Shown one piece after another: positions 11,124-22,015 of a DNA stretch of 64,000 nt. Position numbers and translations under genes: made by a program. Position 1 is the first letter of the stretch, and the number at the start of each line of letters is the position of its first letter. Below the pieces are notes generated by a model, which had not been told where the DNA came from, did not search any database, and saw only the letters and a program-made list of their open reading frames with translations. The stretch spans positions 5,825,028 through 5,889,027 of the forward strand of contig CM064666.1 in the NCBI GenBank assembly GCA_032717465.1, given 5' to 3'. The stretch comes from Coenobita brevimanus (taxonomy: Eukaryota > Arthropoda > Malacostraca > Decapoda > Coenobitidae).

Positions 11124-13990
11124 TGTAGAAATGGGTGGAATATGTTATGAATGTTTTGAGAGTAAGCGATAGGATATTGGTAGTGAAAATTCTGTTGGGT
11201 AGAAAGATAGCTGCGATTATATCGGCATATGCTCCACAGGCAGGATTGGATGAAGCAGAGAAAGATAGATTTTGGGATGATTTAATATGTGTAGTGGGTG
11301 GTATGAGGGATGATGAGATAGTGATTTTGGGAGGGGACTTAAATGGTCATGTAGGTGAAGCAGCACAAGGTTATGAAGGAGTGCATGGGGGATGTGTGTA
11401 TGGTCTAAGGAATGCAGAAGGGGAAAGGATACTCGAGTTTGGGGAGGCACTGGACAAGATTGTGTGCAACACACATTTTAGGAAAAGAGACAGTAGGTTA
11501 ATTACGTATGAGTCTGGGGGAAATAGCAGTCAGATAGATTATTTTCTGGTTAGAAGGGCCGATAGGAGGTTAGTGAGGGATGTTAAAGTTATAGGAAGTG
11601 AGGAGTGTGTGCAGCAGCACAAACTATTGATTTGTGATATGGTGCTTAAAGAACAAGTGATGAAAAAGAGGACTTATGTACCTAGGAGGAAAATATGGAA
11701 GCTGAAAAACCAAGTAGTAAGGGATGCCTTCTATAGCGAGTTGAGGAGAGTGGTGGCTGAACAGGGAGCTGTAGACAGAGGGGTTAATGAACAGTACAGA
11801 GCCCTCAAGAACATTTTCTTGAGAGTTACTGATGTAACATGCGGTTGGACAAGAGGACCACCAAGACATAAAGTAACTTGGTGGTGGGATGAGGGTGTAG
11901 AAGCTGCAGTTAAGGAGAAAAGAAGGCTTTTCCGGGAATGGAAGAAGGGTGGTAGCAAGGAGGAATATTTGGCTGCCAAGCGTAGGGCTAAAAGAGAGGT
12001 ATACAGGGCAAAGTCTGAGTCACAGAGACTGTTACTTGATAACCCTTATCATGGGGAAAGGAAAAATATGATATTTTTGGTGGCAGGTCAAGTGAAGAGG
12101 GATAATCGGAATATTACACGTGAGCAGTGTGTGAAGAATGATAAAGGAAGGGTAGTGGTGAACAGTGAGGATATTAAAGATGCAAGGAGAGAGCATTATA
12201 ACCGGTTGTTGAATAAGGAGTCTGACTGGGACAGGGAAGGTTTGGAGCTAGCAGATCCAGTGTCTGGCCCTTGGCCTTTAATTGATACTGCTACTGTGAG
12301 TGAGGCAATAGGCAGGATGAGGGTGGGGAAGGCAGCAGGTGTGTCTGGGTTGACTGCCGAAATGTTGAAGGCCTCAGGCGATATAGGGATGAGTTTAGTC
12401 ACTGACCTGATAAATAGGATTATTTATGAGTGTGTTGTCCTAGATGATTGGCTGAAGAGTGTAATTGTAAATGTATAAAGGGAAGGGTGATGCCCTGGAA
12501 AGGGGAAATTATAGAGGTATAAAGCTTTTAGATCAGATAATGAAGGTAATGGAGAGCATTTTAGAAGGTATGATTAGAGAAAGAGTGAATATTGATGAGA
12601 TGCAGTTTGGGTTTATGCCAGGTAGGGGGACCACTGATGCTATATTCATTGTTCGACAGCTTCAGGAAAAATATAATAGTAGGAGAAGGGATCTTTATTT
12701 TGTTTTTGTTGATTTGGAAAAGGCCTTTGACAGAGTCCCTAGAGAGGTGGTGATGTGGGCAATGAGAAAGCTTGGCTTGGAGGAGTGGCTGGTTAGGGTG
12801 GTTATGGCTATGTATGTGGGTGCTCACACGCAGGTAAGAGTGAATGGAGATTTGAGTGATGAGTTTTCCGTAAATGTTGGTGTGCATCAGGGGTCAGTCT
12901 TGAGTCCCATGTTGTTTATCATGGTACTTGAAGCCCTGAAGCCCTTTCACGTGACTTTAGAAACGGACTCCCGTGGGAGTTGTTGTAAGCTGATGATTTG
13001 GTGTTGATTGCAGAGAACAAAAGGGAGGCGGAGGAAAGGTTTAGGAAGTGGAGAGATGGTATGGGGCACAAGGGTTTAAGGTTAAATACAGATAAAACAA
13101 AAGTGATGATATCTAGGATTGGTGGCAGTACTGTCAAAGACGAGGGAGAGTGGCCATGTGCAGTTTGCCACAAGGGCTTGAGAAGTAATTCCGTCTTGTG
13201 CGGTGTGTGTGATAAATGGGTGCATGAGAGATGTAGTGGTATCAGAGGTATACTGCAAGATAATGCTGATTTTATGTGTACGGCGTGTCGGGGTGAGCAG
13301 ATGGAGATTGTCAGACATGAAAGGATTGAACTTGCTTGTGAATCTCTTGAGTGTGTGGAAGAGTTTTGTTATTTGGGAGACATGTTGTGTGCTGGAGGTG
13401 GGGCTGGAGCTAGCTCGGTGGCTAGGGTGAGAAGTCGTTGGAAGAAGTTCAGGGAGCTCTTGCCTCTCCTGACATTGAGAGGACTCTCCCTACGTGCTAA
13501 GGAGTCTTTGTATGCAGCATCTGTTAGAAGTGTAATGCTGTATGGTAGTGAGACCTGGACAGTGAAGGAGGAAGATATTCGCCGGCTCAGACGTACAGAA
13601 ATGACAATGATTAGGTGGATGTGCAGTGTGTCCCTGCGTCCAAGGCCTGTAGGGGCTGGGTTTACGATGGAAGAGTTGAGAGGTAGGATGGGACTGGAGT
13701 GTATTGGTGTTGTGATGAGGAGGGGTAGACTGAGATGGTTTGGACATGTGGAGAGGATGGGGGATGATAATTGGGTGACGAAGGTGAGAAGTGTTAATAT
13801 TGGGGGTGGGGTTATGAGGGGTAGACTGAGAAAGACATGGGATGAGGTCATTAAGTGTGACCTAAGGGTTAAGGGACTGAACAGGGAGGCTGCAATGGAT
13901 CATGCAGCGTGGAAAGCAGCCATTAGGTGACCAAGGCCGACACATGCAAGCATGTTGGAGCTTTTAAAAACGAAAACGAAATGAAAACGA
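11124..13990 (+). mobile_element. LINE family C (RTE-like) with an internal PHD-like finger
   Basis: It encodes endonuclease, reverse transcriptase and a long C-terminal region, then a short 3' end with AAAACGAAAACGAAATG-type A-rich repeats near 13965-13990. Its sequence is clearly different from families A and B. The 5' end is truncated inside the endonuclease. It lies within the LTR element downstream of the integrase start. Confidence 0.8.
11135..13930 (+). pseudogene. Endonuclease/reverse transcriptase of LINE C, three ORFs
   Basis: ORF 11135-12478 has endonuclease motifs ISAYAPQAG (about 11220), GGDLNGHVG (about 11332) and SQIDYFLVR (about 11530), then the basic linker and an RT start (GKAAGVSGLTAEML). 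A frameshift near 12470 leads to 12471-13007 with GNYRGIKLLD, FVDLEKAFDRVPRE (motif A, about 12706) and VHQGSVLSPMLF. A second break around 12960-12990 destroys the catalytic box: the codon before ADD is TAA, where a Tyr codon is expected. ORF 12998-13930 has, after the RT palm, a Cys/His cluster (CAVCHKG, CGVCDKWVHERC, CTAC, about 13150-13290) that reads as a PHD-like finger, followed by MLYGSETWT and RWFGHVERM. The finger interrupts a region that is continuous in families A and B. Confidence 0.85.
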
Positions 13991-13995
13991 AGAGT

Positions 13996-14215
13996 TAGGT
14001 TTATCCAGTAAACTACAAGGGTCCTTTGAGATTCTGTCCTGGGACCACGTTTCCTGGTTAATAATAATGTAGGTTTAACCAGTAAACTACAGGGGTCCTT
14101 TAATATTCTGTCCTGGGACCACGTTTCCTGGTTAATAATAATGTAGGTTTAACCAGTATACTAAAAGGGTCCTTTGAGATTCTGTCCTAGGACTACATTT
14201 CTTGGTTAATAATGT
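13996..14215 (+). repeat. Three tandem copies of a 74-bp unit
   Basis: Copies start at 13996, 14070 and 14144. Each begins TAGGTTTAACCAGTA and contains GATTCTGTCCTGGGACCAC and CCTGGTTAATAATG. The third is the most diverged. The array lies between LINE C and the 3' LTR, so it is most likely part of the LTR element's 3' non-coding region. Confidence 0.85.
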
Positions 14216-14835
14216 ATCCAATAAGAAAATAATGGCTGTCACTTAAAATTTTCGGCTAGGGTATACTTTTTGTAGCATATGTACTGACTACTAGGCAGAG
14301 AGAGAAATTGTAATTTAATAAAAATTGTTTGTCGCACTGACACTTTTGATGCTTCACCTTGATTGATTTCACAGGTACAGTTGGCGGGAGTAGAAGTTTT
14401 CCTGTTCAGATCAGCTGATTGTCTCTGGTGCATGCTGCCACCTCTTCTCTTCTGCCTTGTCGTCTCTATTTACTATTGATTTCTATTATATGATTTTACA
14501 CATAGATACGGTTACACTACAATTGTCACAACTACACCGTGTATTACATACTCCACGCTACATAACAATTAGTTGTTAATGTAAATGTAGCGAACTTTTT
14601 GCTCAGTTTGACCTGAGTACAGGATTTTTCACCGTCGTCACGGAGTCTTTTCCTCAAGCTTGCTTCTATTAACGTAAATACGAGGTTATTTTTCGTTCAC
14701 TAGCGACTGTGATTTTTTCCTGTAGCAGGATAGTACACACACCACAGTGTGAATGGCGTGTGACTGAGTTAGGATTTATATATATGTATATTTCAAAAAT
14801 TTTCTGAAGAAATTTTTTATTTTGATGGGGAGTAA
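14216..14835 (+). other. 3' non-coding region of the LTR element with polypurine tract
   Basis: No coding frame is recognised. It ends TTTTGATGGGGAGTAA immediately before TGTCAC of the 3' LTR. GATGGGGAG (about 14824-14832) fits the polypurine tract that primes plus-strand DNA. Confidence 0.65.
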
Positions 14836-15973
14836 TGTCACGAATTCGTGTGAGTGTATTTATACAAATTCGTGACATTGGATTTTGGTGAGAAAACCAC
14901 GAACTCTAGTGGAATTCTCACTAAGCATCACTTAGTTCAACCGTCTCTGTATGCACTTCGATCGGGATGGTTTTCAGAACATTTGTCACTGTTTCATAAA
15001 TGTCCATTCTTATGCATGACATTAGTGCTTTTACTGAGTGATTTATTGCGTGTCTATATCGTTCACCCTCTCTCCGTTGACCATTGAAATTAGGCCATGC
15101 CTACTTCCGGCAAACACAGCCAGCTCCTACCTCTTTTCCTCATTTGAACTTAGTCAACTTTGGGTCACCTCAAGGGTAGGATCATTTGTGCCCAGTGTTG
15201 AGAGCAACGTCTCCGTTGTGCTGCGAATTCCTGAATCTCCACCTAGACAGTGATCGGCTAAGTGAGCTTGCAGCGAATAGCAGCGCTTGGTGTTCATCAC
15301 GCAGACGCCCAGTCTTTCGTTCAGCTCCGTCCCTCCACTGACCAGTATTTCTATTCGTTTTTCTTGGCTTAAGTTCGATTAGCTTTTGAATGAGCTAATG
15401 AGTGTATTTCCTTTGTTATTTGAATTCATGAGTCCCTTAGTGATCATGAATTGTCCTTTTGAATTCATTTTAGGGATTCATAAAACGTAAATTTATTTTA
15501 TTGTAATAAATAAATTTACAGTTCTTTTCTTTGAGTTTCATGTAGTTAAAATCGTGTTTTATTTCTCCACATTAAACTTACTTTAGTTGCCGCTCCTAGT
15601 TTGCACAAACTCTTTACATTATCCTTAACTGGTACTTAGGCCAGTTCGTCTGTATCAAAGTTAAATCCGTTGTGCCACCCAGGAGTTATGCACCGGCAAG
15701 AACCTGTCTATTATTATTAGCATTAGTTATTGATTGTCAGGGGTGGAGTCACATTCTCAAGAGGCTAACAGTTCTAACAAACAGCACTCGTTAGTAATTA
15801 GGCTCTGCTATGTACTGTTGAGAAAGTTAGTAAATTCTCATCCTTAGAGAATCGGCGAAGTAAGCTGGCATAAAGCAAAACTTACTCCTTTATTTTCACA
15901 AGTCAATTCCTAGTCTCTACTTTCAAGTAACATTTAGAATTTCTAATTCATATATTCACATCCCTCTGTGACA
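14836..15973 (+). repeat. 3' LTR of the LTR retrotransposon
   Basis: An uninterrupted 1138-bp LTR, TGTCAC...GTGACA, homologous to 4665-6812 minus its insertion. It keeps an intact CTTAAG at about 15368-15373, the site where the 5' LTR took a piggyBac. It is followed by the target duplication ACACC at 15974-15978. Confidence 0.93.
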
Positions 15974-16150
15974 ACACCCTAACCCATTATGAAGAGTGGT
16001 CTGGAAATTACGTTGCCTCTGTTGGAGAGATGTGCTCCACTACATGCCCCTCTAGTATTTAGCTATATGGAAACTTTTTGTGAAGTCGGGAACGATCTTC
16101 ACGAGTAATCTTCGCTAGAAAAGGTTTCCTCAAAGCTGAAAGAAATCATC

Positions 16151-16465
16151 AAGCGGTGGCTGAGTCGACAGAGATAGGATCTGATTTCCCAGTGGACACG
16201 CGTTTGAATCCTGGCTGGGGCAGAGAACAGTTTACGGGTTTGGATTTCGCTAAATACAGACGTTACTGATCTACCTTTTGACCTGCTGACATGCCGTAAA
16301 AACTCTCCGTTAATACCAATACACCAGTCCAGTTGAGACAGACTTAGCACGGATTGAATATGGACGGTGGGTGTTAGCGCCGAAGTGGTAGTATATGGAG
16401 GTGTATGGTATGTGAGAGGGTTGCTGGCCGTCAGGGAATGGACCATTTAACCTATGCTCGCTCAA
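16151..16465 (+). mobile_element. tRNA-type SINE, copy S1
   Basis: The head resembles an RNA polymerase III promoter: TGGCTGAGTCGACAG (A-box like, about 16157) and GTTTGAATCC (B-box like, about 16203). The body then matches 53181-53480 and, in reverse, 20480-20740, with the shared core GAATATGGACGGTGG and TGTTAG near 16355-16375. It ends next to a (CA)n tract. It is a SINE, not a functional tRNA gene; no cloverleaf is kept. Confidence 0.75.
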
Positions 16466-16466
16466 A

Positions 16467-16468
<2 letters not shown>

Positions 16469-16512
<44 letters not shown>
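16469..16512. repeat. (CA)n microsatellite
   Basis: About 22 CA units directly after SINE S1. ORFs reading poly-Cys/Val across it are artefacts. Confidence 0.98.
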
Positions 16513-16516
<4 letters not shown>

Positions 16517-16991
16517 GATATAATCAAGCGTATATGAATTACTGTGAACGTTAACTCTGACCCACCTGGCGGCAGTCCCTTAGGCTTACTGAAGGTTCTG
16601 TAGAGCAAGACCAGAAGCACCAACACTAACACCACCTCCACCAGCATCGTCCTTGATTACACTACCCTGAAAATTATAATACTGTGAAGATGGAGATAAT
16701 GATGATGATGATGACAGTAGTAGTAGTAGTAGTACGGTAGTAATAGTAGTAGTAGCTGGCCATTTACTCTCAAAATCGCGTTACTTTATTCTTACTGACC
16801 TTTAATGCATACTATTACAATCAATTTGTAAGGTAATCAAGTGAAATACATAATATTGTAAAGTTACATAACTCGGATAATGTAGTTATAAATTGTACAC
16901 GTATAATATAATAGTAATATTAAAATAATACAATGGCAAGTCTACTGTACTCAATTATACAATAAATATGAGAAGGACTTCCTGTATATAT

Positions 16992-16993
<2 letters not shown>
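16513..16993. other. AT-rich stretch with triplet repeats
   Basis: Holds short (ATG)n and (AGT)n tracts at about 16697-16760 and otherwise AT-rich DNA. No gene is seen. Confidence 0.6.

Positions 16994-17062
<69 letters not shown>
16994..17062. repeat. (TA)n microsatellite, left of LINE B2
   Basis: About 34 TA units, interrupted only at its start. It borders the 3' end of LINE B2; a second (TA)n tract borders the 5' end. Confidence 0.97.
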
Positions 17063-17064
<2 letters not shown>

Positions 17065-18791
17065 GCTGTATATACCTAGGCTGCTTCCGCCAAGGAAAGG
17101 GAGGTAGCCAAGACAGGACGACACACTCCCCATTTACTCATCCATTCAAACACATTCATTCGCATCTTAGCCCCAAAGGGGAGAAGGGACAGATCCTCAC
17201 CGCACCACACAACACAAGGGTCAACTGCGCAGTGCAATCAGTGACATCTGCAGCAGGGCCCGACAGCAAAGCTGGTTTACCCCTGCCACATCATAATAGA
17301 CCCATCCCCTTACACGCACCTGACCTGTCTAGCTGATCAGACCAAATGCGGGAGAATATCCCCTAAGGGCTGTGTCATCATTTATTCATTCACAATTTCT
17401 CTCCATTTATTTCTGTTACGCACAGCCACTCTTCCTTGTTCAACAGACATCCCTCTCGCATCCAGCGCTCTCTTCACACTGTCCATCCATCCTATTCGTG
17501 GTCTCTCTCTCAGCCTTACACCTCTCACATCAGATCTAGTTATCGTTTTCACCAATCGCTCACTATCCATTCTTTCCATATGCCCAAACCATTGCAACAC
17601 CCTCTGCTCAACTCTACGAGCCATCTCCAGAACGACTCAAGTTCTTCTTCGCACTTCATCCTTTTGCACTCGATCCATAAGCATCACTCCACACATACTC
17701 CTCAGACACCTCATCTCCATTACATCCAAACTTTTCCTCTCTGCTACACCCATATTCCATGTTTCAGCCTCATACAATGCAGTCGGTACCACAACACCCT
17801 CATACAGCCTTCTCTTTACATCCACTCTAAGCGAACGACATCTAAACACTTTTTTCATTCCTCCCAGCACCTTACCTACTTCATTTATTCTAAACATCAC
17901 TTCTGCATCTATTCTTCCATCCACAGGAACATGTGATCCTAAATATTTAAAACACTCTACCTCCTCAAGCAACTCACCATTCAAAACTATATTCATCCCC
18001 CTACCATCTACCAACCTCGTACAACTTCATCACTTTACTTTTACTCTCATTTACTTTCAATTTCCTCCTTTCACACACCCTTCCAAACTCCTCTACCAAC
18101 TGCCTCAATCTCTCCTCTGAATCAGCCACCAGTGCAGTATCATCTGCAAACAGCAGCTGCTTCAGATTCCACTCTCCACCATCAACATTCACCAGACTCA
18201 GACCTCCACCTAAAACTCTTGCATTCACCTCCTTTACAACACCATCCATATAAATATTATACAACCAAGGCGACATCACACATCCCTGTCACAGCCCCAC
18301 TCTCACAGGAAACCAATCACTCACAGCATTTCCCACTCTTACACACGCTCTACTATTTACATTAAAAACTTTTCACCCCTTTTAGTAACCTACCATCAAG
18401 TCCATACAATCTTAAAACAGTCCACAAAGCCTCCCTATCAATTCTATCGTATGCTTTCTCTAAATCCATGAATGCCCAAAACACATCCTTGTCTTTCGCT
18501 AAATACTTTTCACACACTTGTCTCACAGCGAACACCTGATCCATGCATCCCCTCCCTCTCCTAAAGCCACACTGCTCATCACCAGTCACTCCCATGTACC
18601 CTCTCTAACTCTCATAATTAACACTACCATACACCTTACCTACAACACTCAACAGACTTATACCTCTAAAGCCAGTACATTCATACAACGGGACCACACA
18701 AGCACTTGCCCAGTCAATTGGTACCATACCTTTCACAAAGCACACATTCAACAATCTTACTAACCAGTCAACAATTGTCACTCCACCACTC

Positions 18792-18796
<5 letters not shown>
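17063..18796 (-). mobile_element. RTE-type LINE, family B copy B2
   Basis: On the minus strand it gives the family-B order: RT start (18796), motif A, catalytic box, C-terminal region (to 17382) and the 3' region with CCTAGGTATATA (17063-17381). It is 5'-truncated at about 18796. (TA)n tracts lie on both sides, so it appears to have gone into a TA microsatellite. Confidence 0.88.
17382..18796 (-). pseudogene. Reverse transcriptase and C-terminal region of LINE B2, broken
   Basis: The pieces, in reading order, are 18796-18605 (SLLSVVGKVYG), 18595-18362 (GFRRGRGCMDQ, then motif A FMDLEKAYDRID), 18279-18001 (MSPWLYNIYMDG and FADDTALVAD), 18014-17637 (FKYLGSH) and 17624-17382 (QWFGHMERM). Stops and shifts separate the pieces. 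The TGA in VGL-x-QGC is shared with B1. Confidence 0.85.

Positions 18797-18873
<77 letters not shown>
18795..18873. repeat. (AT)n microsatellite, right of LINE B2
   Basis: About 39 AT units directly at the 5' truncation point of LINE B2. Confidence 0.97.
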
Positions 18874-18878
<5 letters not shown>

Positions 18879-18918
18879 GCTATTTTGCATATAATATATA
18901 TACAATATTTACAATATT

Positions 18919-20292
18919 TATTCAGTTTTGTCTCACTTGTACAGAACAGTTCTTAAACACTGATTCCAGGTTAGCAATCCTTGCTTCCATTCTGTGCATG
19001 GCCGAAGCTAATACAGTAAATATGATTGAGAAAATTACAAAGACGACTGGAGCTGGGCTGTATACATAGTATGGGTTAAACATAATCCTACTGTATTCTT
19101 CCCAAGGTTGTATTGTCTGATTTATTAATTGCATGGTTTCATACTTGGGTGAAGTCAACTTAATGTGTGCACTTGTAATTAAGTTCATCCTAGGCAATGG
19201 CTAGAAGTATTTGTGTGTGTGGTTGAGAATGGCATAATGGTTTTTAGTGGGCAGGGTGGATAGTGTAGGTGTCAGAACTGCTCAGTAACCTGGTGAGATG
19301 TATAAACCAGATGCTGATGTATGGGTTGGAGGTATGTCTGGGCAAGTCACAAGAACTGATGTAGAAGAACTGTGAATGTTCAATGCGTTGATGATGGATG
19401 GGTTTATCTGGAGCAAATGTGAAGTTGCAATGATGAGGGATGTAATGATCTTTTATGATGCCCATTTCACACGAGACTGGCTCAGCTGACTGAAACATGA
19501 AGATGTACGCAGGACAAAGGTGAAATGCATGTAATGATGTGCGACATTTGTGTTCAATTGTAGTTTCACTAGTGAAAGTGATGGCATCCTATTTCTTGGA
19601 GACCATGATGACTTCTGTTTTGATGTTAATGGTGACTAATGAGTCATCTCTCTCAGAAGGAAAAGGGTATATTTGATAGACTGAAAAAATCATCCGTTAC
19701 GAATGGTACATGAACTGCTATTGATGTTGTTGTGAGTGTTGCTTCCAAATATGGGTACTATAACATCAGATTACTTTCCTCAAACAAAGGTTTCAAATCA
19801 TGCTTATGTATGCTTTAACTAATTATTTGCCAGAGGTTTTGAATGGGTAGTAAATAAATGGTGATCCTTCCATTACCAGCATTAGTAATTCCTTTCATGA
19901 AGGCCTGATACTGAGGTCTAGTATTGTGTAACTGTAGTATTATTACGTCATTATGTTCTATGACTACTATTACGTCATTATGTTCTATAAAAGAGGTGCT
20001 GGAATAGTGTATTGTTACCTTCTAATGCATTTACTTTCTCAACAATTCCTAGAGTTGATGCTTCTGCCTTCCTTAGGTTCTTTGCAATCGTCAGGATTAA
20101 GGTGTTCTGAGTATCAGCTAACTTATGTTGGTATGAGGGAATTTGTGCCATTTTGTTACATTTGTTATTCATTTCCTCTAGATCATTTTCTGTAGCTAGT
20201 TCAAAAATGTTCCCTAAAATTGCTCCGCCTAGATCGAACAAACCGCGTCTGTTCGGTGTATTTGTGATGTTTCTTGTCTAAAGCGTGTTACT
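18919..20292 (-). pseudogene. Decayed retroelement envelope-like glycoprotein
   Basis: On the minus strand, near 20250, a dibasic NRRG is followed by LFDLGGAILGNIF, an Ala/Gly-rich hydrophobic stretch like the fusion peptide after the cleavage site of F-type envelope proteins. About 60 residues of heptad-like sequence follow (to 19978). A Cys-containing ectodomain-like piece lies at 19498-19244. A final piece (19197-18922) has one strong membrane-spanning segment (about 19075-19015) and a short tail. This order is that of an envelope gene of an LTR element. Stops and frame changes separate the pieces. No pol gene of the same element is seen upstream, so its parent (Gypsy- or BEL-type) is unknown. 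The identification is by architecture. Confidence 0.55.
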
Positions 20293-20479
20293 CCCAGCTG
20301 ATGGGATATCCTGGATTATTGTGATCATTATGTGCTTAGCCTGTTCTAGTTTCCAGTCAGTTAATTTAATTCATTCAGCTACTTCCTGTGTGAGGTGATC
20401 ATGTGAAGAAGGGTGTTTTAATACCGCTTCGAGAGTTCTAAGTGGTCCTGATATTTTCTGTAACATTACTGGTATTTCT

Positions 20480-20740
20480 TTTTTTTTTTTTATGTGTCTG
20501 ACTCTGGGCATAGGCTTCACAGCCTGCTATCAAGGCCCAGCAGTCCTCCTACATACCATACACCTCTACATGTCACCACTTCGGCACTAACACCCACCGT
20601 CCATATTGAATACATGCTAGGGCTGTCTCATACAGGACTGGTGTATTGGTATTAGCGGGGGTATTTTTACAACATGTCGGCGGGTCTTCTGGTAGATCAG
20701 TAAAGCCTGATTGAATGAAATTCATATGTCTTGCAGTACG
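20480..20740 (-). mobile_element. tRNA-type SINE, copy S3 (3' part only)
   Basis: Reverse complement of the SINE body of S1 and S2, with the CCACCGTCCATATTGAAT core at about 20597. The tRNA-like head is missing. An A-rich tail (T-run at 20480-20490 on the plus strand) marks its 3' end. It interrupts the DNA upstream of the envelope-like gene. Confidence 0.75.
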
Positions 20741-20923
20741 TGTAAACTAACTTCGATAGTTATTATGTCCTTTACTATTGCTGTTGAGGCTGTTGGGGCT
20801 ATCAGGAACCCTTGTCGGACTACATGTTGAGGATGTAAGTGAGGTGATCCTCTTGATATCAACAGGAACATGATTCATGGAATTATTCTCCTCATCTTTA
20901 CCTACCGAAAGAACAACATTACT
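20741..20923. other. Probable envelope-gene upstream remnant
   Basis: No motif is recognised; by position it may be the decayed N-terminal part of the minus-strand envelope-like gene. Confidence 0.3.
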
Positions 20924-21268
20924 AGAGATCTAATTCACTGTTGTTAGCAAGTTATGCTAAGGGTGAGGGTAGTGATGAATAATAATACAGATATCTTGGC
21001 CAAGGAGTCTAACTCGATTCCTAAGTCATGTAAATGGCTTGTTATGGTGAGAGCTGTATTGGTTGCACCTATGTTTGTCTGTTTGGTATTAGAGACCTAA
21101 TTCACTGTTGTTAGCAAGTTATGCTAAGGGTGATGGTAGTGATGATGATGAATACAGATATCTTGGCCTATTACCTATAAAAGGAGTCTAATTTGATTCC
21201 TAAGTCATGTAAATGGCCGGTTATGGTGAGAGCTGTATTGGTAGCATCTATGTTAATCTGTTTGGTAT
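20924..21268. repeat. Tandem duplication, 167-bp period
   Basis: Two adjacent copies start at 20924 and 21091 and share AGAGA-CTAATTCACTG and CAAGTTATGCTAAGGGTGA. They differ by a few substitutions and small indels. They lie where the surface part of the envelope-like gene would be. Confidence 0.85.
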
Positions 21269-21278
21269 GCGACTGCAA

Positions 21279-21331
21279 TTTATTCCGATATGTGTTGATT
21301 GCTTCAGGCAATCAACACATATCGGAATAAA
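21279..21331. repeat. Perfect 24-bp hairpin with 5-nt loop
   Basis: Arms 21279-21302 and 21308-21331 are exact reverse complements; the loop is TTCAG. The left arm starts TTTATTCCGATATG. It lies directly beside the tandem duplication. Confidence 0.97.
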
Positions 21332-22015
21332 TAAACTAGGGTTTTCGGTCGTGTCTGGTGTTTTATAGTTGCAAGCAAAATTTCTTTAGACCTTTTTTAA
21401 GTGATCCATATGTGTTTGTTTTTCTTCGTCACTCGATAGTTACCTAATCACTATCTTACTGCGATTTGTTTTTGGCCAATCTTTACGGGATTGTGCATCT
21501 GCAGAATAAATAGACAGACAGAGAGTCAGTCAGACAGACAGACTTCATCTTCCCAATATCATTTATTCATTTCCTACTCCCTCACTGCAACAGCCACTCC
21601 CACACTATCCAAATGAGCCATCCCCGCAACAGGTTAGGTAGGTACTGCTTCGTGAGTTCATTGTGGAGCCAGATTTACGGGTCACCCTGGGATTTCATCC
21701 AGCCTTCAGAATTAAATCTTTGTGAAACACATCACTTGGAAGACCTAAGCCCACTTGGCCTACAGGTGTCCATTATTTGGCTATATGACTACCATCCAAT
21801 TTTATACGTTTTCTTTTTATTTTTGTGTCTTACGAGAAACAACCTGGGTTGTCATTCAGTGTGGAGTCAACTGAAGTAGCGCTGCACTTAACGAGAAACT
21901 GAACTTTGGAAAATATCCCCAAACGGTGCGTATTTCTGTCACTAAGGGATAAAATTTAAATACTTATATCTTAACACCCGCGCTAACAAAGCAACGGCGG
22001 CTGTTAGGTTTTGAT

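Larger units (their letters stand above)
4660..15978 (+). mobile_element. LTR retrotransposon (Ty3/Gypsy-like) with three nested insertions
   Basis: Two related LTRs (4665-6812 and 14836-15973) both start TGTCAC and end GTGACA. They are flanked by identical 5-bp target duplications ACACC at 4660-4664 and 15974-15978, which fixes the boundaries. Between them are a primer-site-like TGG sequence, a gag-protease-integrase-start frame at 8630-10921, a 74-bp tandem repeat and a purine-rich GATGGGGAG just before the 3' LTR. Insertions are a piggyBac derivative in the 5' LTR, LINE B1 in the leader and LINE C after the integrase start. By hand count the LTRs differ at about 24 of the first 270 positions, so the insertion is old. 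No reverse transcriptase belonging to this element is found. Confidence 0.92.

Noticed and set aside
13996..14215. CRISPR-like array
   Set aside because: Three direct 74-bp units without spacers, inside a eukaryotic LTR element.
16151..16225. Functional tRNA gene
   Set aside because: A- and B-box-like motifs are present, but no cloverleaf can be drawn and the body matches two other SINE copies.
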